A program made the translations under genes and the position numbers. A stretch of 64,000 nucleotides of DNA from Eudorina sp. 2006-703-Eu-15 (lineage: Eukaryota > Chlorophyta > Chlorophyceae > Chlamydomonadales > Volvocaceae): positions 1,427,001 to 1,491,000 of the forward strand of contig BDSI01000015.1 of assembly GCA_003117195.1 (NCBI GenBank). Reading direction: 5' to 3'. Below are positions 46,024-56,829 of this stretch, one piece after another. Each line of letters opens with the position of its first letter. Positions within the stretch are counted from its first letter, which is position 1. The notes under the pieces are model-generated. The model was given only the letters and a program-made list of their open reading frames with translations. It had not been told where the DNA came from and did not search any database.

Positions 46024-49000
46024 CTACAGGGCCTTGAACTGGAAGGGCGTGGCGGAGGAGACGGACAGCGAGAAGCGACCCAGACGCCCCGGGCCGTACG
46101 TGCACGGCATGATGACGTAATGGCAACCGCCGTTGAGCTCGTACTCGGCGGTTGTGTCGGGCTGCGGTACGAAGGTGGACTCGGCCACGACGGCGCGCCG
46201 GGGGTCCCCCTGCGACGGCGATGGGTTTTGCAGTACGAAGCGTGCCGTACGAATATAAATGCCGTACATGAACAGCGACGCAGGGGTGCCCTGAGACAAG
46301 TGCAAGAGGGGCAAGGGGCAACCCAGCCCGCCCAGCCCGTTGTAGCTACGGCATTGACCCTAGACCACCCCAACCCATACCCACACCTGCCCGGGTTTTC
46401 GTTTCAACCCCCAACCAAGCCCACACCCAACCACCCAAACACCATCACTGAACCACCCAGCCCCAAAGCCATACCCCCCCTTCCCCCCTTCCCCCTGCGC
46501 CCACCTTGATCTCCCCGTCCGGCCCCGCCGCCCTCAGAATGTACAGCCCCAACATGTCCTCCACCGGGTGACGCGGCTTGCGGCTGGGGGCCCGGCTCAG
46601 CGTGATCCTGATCGGGGCAGTTGTACGGCGGGGAGGGGATGGGAGGGTGGGGAGGGGAGGGAAGTTGCGGTCGTGAGGGCACCCGGTGGGCGGTGGGCGG
46701 TGGGCGGTGGGTCAGGCAGAGGCGGCCAACGAACGAGTGCCACGTCACCGTCACCGGGTCATCACCAGCGGGGCACCAGCCGGTCATGAGGTGCGGTGCG
46801 GTGCGGTGCGGTGGCGTCGTTGGAAAGGGCGCTGCGGGCGCGCTGGTTTTCAAGCTCTGCAGTCACCAAGCCCCAGCCCCCAACCCACACCCGCACCCGA
46901 ACGCCCTCGGATCGCCCGGATCAGACACGCCCAATCCCTCCCCCCTCCCCTCCCTCCCCTCCCCTCCCCTCCCCTCCCCTCCCCTCCCTCCCTCCCCTCC
47001 CCTCCCCTCCCCTCCCTCCCCTCCCTCCCCTCCCCTCCCCTCCCCTCCCTCCCCTCCCCTCCCTCCCCTCCCCTCCCCTCCCCTCCCTCCCCTCCCCTCC
47101 CCTCCCTCCCCTCCCCTCCCCTCCCTCCCCTCCCCTCCCTCCCCTCCCCTCCCCTCCCCTCCCCTCCCTCCCCTCCCCTCCCCTCCCCTCCCCTCCCTCC
47201 CCTCCCCTCCCCTCCCCTCCCCTCCCTCCCCTCCCTCCCCTCCCCCAGGTCGATTCGGGAGCCCCGTCCTTCCTCCCCCCCGCCCCCACACGCCCGCCCT
47301 CCCCTCCCTCCCCCACCACCACCTCACCTGACCCTGCCCGGCTGCTGAGCATGATGTGGTACTTGGGGTTCCGGCGCCACAGAGGGTTGACGTTGCAGCC
47401 GCCCGCCGTCTCCGCCGTCCACTCCCCGGCAGCTGCACGCACTGCATCTCGGGCAGCGGCACCAGTTCCAGGGGAACCCCGCTCATCAGCCGCAGCTCGT
47501 ACGGCCCCTCCACGCCCGGCGTGGAGATGCTGGGTACGAGCACGTACGGCGTTTCCGGCTCCAGAACCACCGACATGACGACCTCCTCGTTGGATCCGAT
47601 CAGCTGCTGCTGCACCGCCGACGCCACCAGATCTGCCTCTCGTACGGCAGATCTGCGGCCGGGGCCGTCGGGGCCCTGCTCGGGCAGCGCCAGGACGAGA
47701 TCCAGATCCAGGGCGAGATCTCGGGGGGCCTTGATGAGGGCGTATTTGAGATCCAGGCGACTGAGGGAGGCCACGACCTGGAGGGTGAGGGGGAGGGGGA
47801 GGGGGGAGGGTGTGGGTTAGGGGGGTTTCGTGCTCTTTTACGGTAGGGGGAGGAAGGGGGAGGTTGAGGGTGACGGGACATCATCATACTGCGCTGCTGC
47901 CAGAGCAAAGGTCGGCGGGCCGGGGAGGGAGGGACCTCTGGAGGGTTGTGTGCAAACACGAGTGTTCATAGGTGGGTGGCATCGCTAAACACGCAACCCG
48001 CCCGTATGCCACACAACTGGCCCTCACCCAGACCATAAGTACTGTCTGGAGGGGCCTTACGCTGGCCACGGCCCGCTCCCTTCTCCCCATCCACCCGACC
48101 CCCACTCCACGCCCACGCCCCACACCACACAGCTGGAAGCCATCCATCACACCTCGCACGCCACCCCCCACCCACCCCCACACACGCCTCGCTCGTCGCT
48201 CTGGCAGCAGCGCAGTTTGGCAAGTCCACCAATTGCCTATACCCCCCTTATGTCAATAAAGACAGCGAAATCGCGAAACAATCACTGATTGCGTAGTAGT
48301 TGTCCGGTTGACCGACGTCGCCGGCGAAGTACGACGCAGTAATTATATAAGCAGATGTATATATAGAGAGAGCAACGCAGAACTGTGTAAGGTTATATGA
48401 GAACTGCTGTAGTGGCGGCTGAATGCGCAGTAACGAATGGCGGGCGTCCAGGGAAGAACTGCAATAGCTAGCCCGCGGACTAACTGGCTGGCCTAAGCTG
48501 ACGTATCTAGAAGCGAACCATTACCCCCCCCTTTTTGTCAATAAAGACAGCGAAACCGCGAAAGCGCAACCCCCCCCACCCCACCCCACCCACCCACCCC
48601 CACCCCCACCCCACCCCACCCCCACCCCCACCCCCACCCCCACCCCCACCCCACCCCACCCCCACCCCCACCCCCACCCCACCCCACCCCACCCCCACCC
48701 CCACCCCCACCCCCACCCCCACCCCCCCACCCCCCCCCCACCCCACCCCACCCCACCCCACCCCCACCCCACCCCCACCCCACCCCCACCCCCACCCCAC
48801 CCCACCCCCACCCCCACCCCCACCCCCACCCCCACCCCACCCCCACCCCCACCCCACCCCCACCCCCACCCCCACCCCCACCCCCACCCCCACCCCCACC
48901 CCCACCCCCACCCCCACCCCCACCCCCACCCCCACCCCACCCCCACCCCACCCCACCCCCCCCCACCCCCACCCCACCCCCACCCCCCCCCCCCCCCCCC

Positions 49001-51674
49001 CACCCCCTCACCCCCTCCACCCCCTCCACCCCCTCACCCCCTCACCCCCTCACCCCCTCCACCCCTCCCCCACCCCTCCCCCACCCCACCCCCACCCCAC
49101 CCCCACCCCACCCCCACCCCACCCCACTCCGGCCCACCTGCGCCCGCTGGCTGCAGCTGACCATGTACTGCGGGTTTGAGCCCCAGGAGGGGCAGGGCCT
49201 GCCTCCCCCCGCCAGGTAGCCGGTCCACTGACCTCCACCACCAGACACAGCGGGGCGGGCAGCTGCTCCACCTCCAGGGGGGACGCGCTCAGGGTGCGCA
49301 GGATGAAGGCGCCCTCCTCGCCGGCGCGCCTAAAGGAAAGGAAGGGGGCGGGGGCCAGGGCAGTGGGGCGGGGGGGGGTCAGCGAAAGGGAGGGAGGCAG
49401 CGGCAGAGAGGGAGGGGGGGTTGTGCGGCTTGTCCTGCGCCTGCGCACTCTATGGAGTGGTCTGGGGCGGAGCGTGGCCCGTTGCCAGTCCGTTGCCCCT
49501 TGCCAGTCCGTTGCCAGTCCGTTGCCCCTTGCCAATCCGTTGCCAGTCCGTTGCCCGTTGCTAATCCGTTGCCAGTCCGTTGCCAGTCTCCTCCCGTCCA
49601 GCCCTTCGCCGTTCGCCCCCTCAACGCCCCGCTCCCGGCCCCTAATACCCCACACCCCCTCCCCCTCGCCGGGAGGCAGACGTTCGTGTCGTCCACCGTC
49701 TAACGACCCCCCCCACCCCCTCGCCCTGCCCCAATACCCCAGGTCCACACCTCCGTGGCGCAGCTCCGTGGCTTCACCGCTCACCCTCGCCCCACCCCCG
49801 CTTGTCCTGCCCGAACCCCTGCCCTTGATCACGCATACCCCCAGGGCCCCCCCTCACCCCCAGCAGCCCTCCTCACCCCACCAGCAGCCCCCCTCACCCC
49901 ACCAGCAGCCCCCCTCACCCCACCAGCAGCCCCCCTCACCCCACCAGCAGCCCCCCTCACCCCGCATGTGGCACCACCACGTAGGCGTAGTCGGGCGAGG
50001 CCTTGAAGGAGGCCACCACCTCCCTGCTCGTGGAGAGCGGCAGGGACGCCACCGCCTCCCCGGGACGGATCTCCCACCGCCGGCCGAGGCTCTCGGGACT
50101 CACCTTCAGGATCTGGTACGATTTGTACGGCAGAGAGGTGGCGGGGGCAGCAGGGTGTGCGCATCAGAGAACTGAGCCGCGAGAAGAGGAGTCCAGCCTT
50201 CAGAGCGTGTGTGTGTTTGGGAAAAGAACCCGCCCGACCCAGCCCAGCGTGTGTGTAATACACTGCGTATGTGTGTACGTGTGTACGTGTGTACGTGTGT
50301 ACGTGTGTATGTGAATCGTTACATATCTGTGTGTACGTGTGCATGTGTGTTAAAGAGAACTGAGTCGCGAGAAGTGAAGTCGAGCGCAAATATGTGTATG
50401 TGTGTATGTGCGTATGTGTGTATGTGTGTATGTGTGTATGTGTGTAGTGTTGGGTCTCGGGGTTTAGGGCTGACCCGCCCGCTCTCCCACCTCCACCCGC
50501 AATGCAATGCCATGCCCACCCACCCCCGCCCCAACCGCCCCAACCGCCCCGACCGCCCCACCTGCAACCCGATGGCCCGCTTGCGGTGGCGCTTCGGCAT
50601 GTGTGACCTGTACGACACTGTGGGGTCCTGTTGCCCTAGACACACCACCACCTCGCAGGCCTTCCGTACAGTCAGTCGGAACTGCGGGTTACAGCACCAG
50701 GTGCTGCTGAGCAGCGTGGCGGGCCGCTCGGGCGCCCCCGGTACGGCACCCGTGCCGGTGCCGGTGGCGGTGGCGGTGGCGGAGGCGGCCATGCCGCGCG
50801 GCTCGGGGCTGGAGGAGCGGTCGGCGGCGGGGGCGGCGCCGGTGGCGGGGAAGGCCGGGTCGGGGGGCTGCAGGTAGTAGGGGCCGCCGGCGGAGGGGCC
50901 CTGCCAGCCGCAGTGGAGGGTCAGTTGGTGCCAGGTGGGGGGGAACATCCTGAGGGAGGGAGGGAGGGGAGCGGGGCCGGGGAGGGAGGAGAGCGGGGGC
51001 CGGGGGAGGGAGGGGGGCCGGGGCGGGAGGGTTAAATTGAAGAAAAAATTAAACCCGAAAAAACGGGGAGGGAGGGGCAAGCTTCCAGGCGTGTGTCGGG
51101 TTCGAGGTTGAGGTCTGTGAGCACGGGGGCCGTCGCATCCTACACCCACACCCGCCAAACCCAAACACACCATCACCCACACCCACACCCACACCCACAC
51201 CCACACCCACACCCACACCCACACCCACACCCACACCCACACCCACACCCACACCCACACCCACACCCACACCCACACCCACACCCACACCCACACCCAC
51301 ACCCACACCCACACCCACGCATTCCCCGTTTCCTTTAACACAACCGTTTCCCGGGGTTCCTCGCTAAACACGCACGTCACACCTCACACCTCGCACAGTC
51401 GTCGCGGCTCGGATTTCTTATCCACATAAATCTCCCAGACACACACAGCGGACTGCGAGGCGCAGACCGCCCGGGATGGGCCTTCACCCACTCCCTTGAG
51501 GGGGCACAGCGGTCACCGATCCTCGGGGATCGGGCACGCGCCCTTGGTTGAGAGCGAGGGGACAGAGGCCCCTTACGCCCCTTTCCCCCGTATCCGGGGG
51601 AAAGTGCTTCGGCGGTCTCCCGTATGGGGCGGGTTAGCGCCCCCGGCCAGTGTCGGCCCGGCAGATATGTAACG

Positions 51675-51751
<77 letters not shown>

Positions 51752-54700
51752 ACGCCTACGACGTCATAGCCGCTGCTTCTGCTGGCGTCCCGGCGCCCAC
51801 CGGCGCTCGACAACGATACGGGGCGCTGCAGCATCACGGCCTACACCACCTTGGGACTCCTTATGGACGACATATTTCGCCCTGGCATATTGGTAACTCT
51901 GGTCTCGGTCTCAGTCGTCGGTTGCATTGCTGGACACGGGTCTGCTTGTTCGCGGCTCAGCTTTTCTCTTTGATAACACACAAATATCACCCTGGCTTCC
52001 CTGGGGCAGCTCCCGGGTGCGGTCACGGGTAGCAGCAGCTCGCTCTGGGCCGACGGCGTTTCGCTGCCATTGTGGGTGGAGCAGCAAGTCAATCAGCCAG
52101 CAAGCCGCTCGTCCTTAACCTCGCCGGCGCTCACCCAACGTTTCTTCTTTTCCTGGTTTCCGGTTTGTCGCGGTGCGGGGGTCCTCCTAGGCGCGTGTTA
52201 GGTGCACACGCATGGCCCACAGGCTGCAGGAACTCGAAGCCTTCCAGGCGCGCGCGGCGGAGCTAAACGCCACGGTGGTCGCCGAGGCACTGGAGCCACG
52301 CGCGCGTGTTACGACGCGCGTTCAGGGAGTGATCAGCCCCGCCAACCCGACACCCAACCCCATCGTGGCGGCCATCCTTGCGCAGCGCGCCAGCTTCTTG
52401 TCAGCCGTCGACCACCGCGAGCTTTTCGCGTCCCCGCTGCCGCCGTGGCGGGTCGTCTACGTGGTGTCTTTCTTGGACGCGCCACACCTGGGTTTCTCCC
52501 GCCCGCGTGCCCCCGGCGCCTGTTCTTGCCCTTGCGTCTGTTGTTGCCCCTGCGCCGGTGGTTGCCCCGCTGCCCCTGCGCCTGTTATTGCCCCCGGTTG
52601 CCCCCACCCGCCGCCCAACTGCATCCCCGGCGCGCAGCATGCATTTGCGCGCTTGGGCTTCCGGCGTAGTGGGGAGCTCTGTGAGAGTCCGCACGCCGGC
52701 AGTCCGCAGCATCTGCTATTAGTTCTTTGCCCCTGCGCTGTGACGGCCGTTGACCTCGTTCGTACCCGGCACATCACTGCAAATTCGGCACCCGCATCTT
52801 TGCATTCCATTTGCTTTGCTCGTTTTTTCCTTCTTACTAACAACTTTTAGGACCGTCGCGCTCACGTGTGTCCCTGTCTTGCCATCCGCCTTGCATGTCC
52901 TCCGACTTCGCTTCGCTAACCACTGACGGTGCTGCTTCGCTTGGTGCTCCCGTTTCTGCATTCAGGTCAGTATCTTTTCCTTCTGCACGGGCTGGGACGG
53001 TTGTGCCGGGCACTTGCTTGCTGTCGGCATTGCACGCGCTGTTGACGCGCGCTGTAGGTAGCTTAGTAGAGTTTTCATCTGCATTAGCCTACGACGTCAT
53101 TGCCGCTGCTTCTGCTGGCGTCCCGGCGCCCACCGGCGCTCGACAACGATACGGGGCGCTGCAGCATCACGGCCTACACCACCTTGGGACTCCTTATGGA
53201 CGACATATTTCGCCCTGGCATATTGGTAACTCTGGTCTCGGTCTCAGTCGTCGGTTGCATTGCTGGACACGGGTCTGCTTGTTCGCGGCTCAGCTTTTCT
53301 CTTTGATAACACACACGCACACACGCACGCACGCACCTGCACACGTGCACCCGATTGAAGGCCGCCGCAAAGTCCGCGAAGGGCATCCAGAACGTGGCGT
53401 CGTCGTCCCAGGTGGCGCGCAGCGACTCCAGCTGCGGGGCCACCGCCGGCAGGTCCCACTGGTGGGAGCCCAGCGCCCAGGGCCCGTTCCACATGCCCCG
53501 GGGCCAGGGGCACTGCAGCCGCACCAGCTGCAGCGAGTCGCCCACCGTGCGGGTCTCCAGGACCGAGTAGACCTGGTTGTACTGCAGGCCGTACGGCCCC
53601 GTCTCCTCGTCGTCACCGGGGAGCGGCTCGATGCCCTCGCCCTCGCCCGTGGGGGAGAGGGGGGCACCTGCCGTGTCGTACGTGTCGTACGTGTGTGTGT
53701 GTGTGTTTAGAAAAGAAACCCGCCCAATGCGTGTGTGTGTGTGTGTGTGTGTGTGTGGAGGGGGGGGAAGAGCGCGGGAGAGAGGAGGGGAGAGGGAGAG
53801 GTGGCATAAGGTGGCTGCGCTGAATGCCAGAGCAAAGGGGAGGAGAGGGTATAAGACGTTGGTAGACGTTGGTTACTGCGCTGCTGGGCGGAGGCAACGA
53901 CCATTTGCGCTGGAGGGAGAGGGGAAAAGAGACTGCGCCCGGCTGCCAGCGCTAGGAGTCGATCCGGTGAAGAACGGACCGAGTGGGGGAGGGGCGGACA
54001 GGCGGGTCGGGCCAGGTGTGGGGTATGGGCTGCAGAAGACGAGAAGATGCGCGGGCCCGAAGATGCGCGGGCCCAACCACCAACCCAATCACCAACCTAA
54101 CCCACCAAGCAACCACCAACCACCAACTCACCCGGCCGGAATCTGTATCTGGAGGGCCCTTTGCGGCGAGCCACACACGCGACGATGGACTTGGCGGCCA
54201 ACCAGGACTGTGGAGGGAGGGGATGCAGGAACACATGCCAGACATGTGGATGGGCGGGCGAGTGTCGCGGAAGCGGGGTGCGGGAGCGCTGGGGCTGGGT
54301 AGCTGGGTAACGGAAGTAACGGAAGTAACTGACTAACGAACACATAACTCGGGAGCCGGGGATGGTCCCCAGCCCATCCGTCAGGCCCCCCGCACGAACA
54401 CAACCCTCACAGCACCCACCCATCCACTCACCTACCCACCCACCTATCCACCCAGCCTCCCCAACGCCCACCCAACCTCTTCAAGTCCCCTCAGACCCCC
54501 ACCCACCCAAACCGTGCCCCCCCCACACACCCACACACACACCCTCACCCGCCCGCCCCACCTGCAGGTCGTTCCAGAGGCTTCCGTCCCGAATGGCCAG
54601 CGCCGCCGCCCCGGTGTCCGTCTTGACCTTGAAGCCCACTCCCCCCGTCAGGTCCACAAGCGCCTCGTGTACACAGCCGCCGGATAGCGCGTAGTAGCTG

Positions 54701-56793
54701 CCGTGGATCTGTGCGCCAGCCGGGGGGGGGCCGGGGGGAGGTGGGGGTTGAATAGAAAAACAGCGGCGAGGTGGGGGGTGGGGGGCGGGGGAGAGGGGAG
54801 TTAGGGGCGTGCAGGAGGAGGCGCGCAGGCCGGCTTTGGAAGGCTCGGGGCGGGTTTGACGAATGGAAATGGGAGGGAGGTGGGGTGCGGCGGCGCAGCG
54901 AGTCCACTTTTACCTAGGGGTGCGTCAGCGTCAAAAGCCACCGGTGATACACCGGGAAGTGGAGATCCTCCTCGACGGACCGACGACAGCTCCAACTCCG
55001 GCGATGGCCTCCCTTCCCCGCGCCCCCGCTACGCGACCCACGGGTCATAGGTGTCCCCCTCCCCTCACCTTGGCGTACGCCTTCTCCAGCAGGCTGGGCC
55101 ACAGCTCCCCCACCACCGCGCTACAGGCGAAGGCCAGCCGCTCCTGGGAAGGGGTAAGGGGCCAGGGGTAAGGGGGTAAGGGGGTCAGGGGCCAGGGGTA
55201 AGGGGGGAAGGGGCCAGGGTGAAGGAGGCCGGGCAGGTTGGTGCCGCGGGCGGTCGGGGCTCGGCTCGGGGTCGCGGAGGTCGCGGCATCACCGCGGTCA
55301 GAGTCAGTCGGGCGCATAGTGGGCCCCCAGACGGCGGCTGCGGGACCCCCCACAGCCACCCGCCTCTCCCGCCCACCACCCAAGCAGCCACCCACCGTCC
55401 GCCTCTCCTCCCCCACCCCAGATAAATATGTCTACCAATTTCCTATGCCTCCACCCACCCCCACCACCCCCACCTCCCCCAACCCACCGCCCCCACCCAC
55501 CTCCCCCGAGACGCAGGGCAGGAAGTTGTCCACCACCACCGCCTGCCAGCAGCCGTGTTTGAAGAACTGGAAGGTGTAGGCCCCGTGGGGCGCCGCGTCG
55601 TCGCTCACGATGAGGTCCAGCAGCAGCTCACCGCCCCGGACGGCCGCCACAGCCGCCAGGGCGCCCAGGAAGGCGCCGGACTCGAGCACGCCCTGCAGGG
55701 GTTCCGGAGCCGTGTGTATGTATGAAAAAGATGACTGTGTGTGTATGCGTGTGGAGGGGGGAAGGTTTTGGAGTCGCGTGTGTGTAGAGGGAGGAAGATT
55801 TTGGGGTTGGGGTTGGGGGGTGGGGGTTTGTGGTCGGGGTTTAAAAAGAAACAGCCCAGACACACCCCGCCCGGCGACAAATACTGACCATCGATAATTA
55901 CCGGTACCTGCAAGGCAAAGGAGGAAACGCAAGTGAAAGCAAAGAAGCCGCGCCACCACCGGCGGCGCCATGCAAGTGCAGAAAACCGAAAGAGCAGTAT
56001 GCAACCCAAACCCTGGTGGTCGGGGTGGCGGGTTGGGCAGGCGTGCGGTGTTGGATTGGGCTGCGACTGCGCTTTGCGGTGTTGTCAAGGTGGTGAAGAA
56101 GGCTGGGCGCTCCGGGGAGTTAGGGTGTGGGTGAATGGGCCTTGGGGTGGGGGCGCTTGGGAGCTGAAGGAGTGGTACGAACGGGACCGCCGGGCATTGC
56201 GGGATGAAGGTCCCAAATCGGCCTCGGATACCGTCCCTCCCTCCCTGCCCTCCCTCGCCCTTCCTGCCTCCCTGCCTGCTACCCCTCCCTTCCCCCCTCG
56301 CCCTCGCCCCTCCCTCCCAGCTCCCACCCCTCGCCCTCGCCCCGCCATCCGGTGCCCCCCCCCCCCGCCCCGCCCACCTGCAGCAGGCGGGGTGTCTTGC
56401 CCGTGGGGAAGTACAAGGTGCCCGACACTCGGCGCCAGGTGATGTTGGCGGGGGCGGAGGCGGGGGGCTGGTTGGGGTCCGGATAGCTGTGAGGGGGAGG
56501 TAAGAGCCAGGCGGCAGGCGGAGGCAGGCGGCAGGTCAAGCAGTAGATGCAGGACGCGGAACGGGGGGCAGCAGAAGTAGGCCGTGGAGAGAGGGGCAGA
56601 GAGAATTTGTGGACGTGGACGGATGCAACCTGGGCCGACGGCCTGGGCGCACCCACCACCGGGTGGGGTGTGGGGCGGTTAAATTGCAAAAAGGTGTGGG
56701 GAGGTGTCCCTAGGGGTAGGGGCAGGGGGTGTCCCTCCCTGGAGCAAACCACAGGCCGAGGCACCCCGTCCCATGTCCCACCGCTGCTCCCAC

Positions 56794-56829
<36 letters not shown>

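Noticed and set aside
46621..47348. Ser/Pro/Leu-repeat open frames over the polypyrimidine tract
   Set aside because: Simple-repeat artefact; all three frames stay open because CCCCT units contain no stop, and the tract is intronic.
48535..49179. Long proline/histidine-type open frame (and Gly/Trp-type frames on the other strand)
   Set aside because: It is a translation of the (CCCCA)n array in all frames and lies within an intron of the calpain-like gene.
51172..51320. (CCCACA)n as an interstitial telomere
   Set aside because: Volvocine telomere units are TTTTAGGG or TTTAGGG; this hexamer matches neither.
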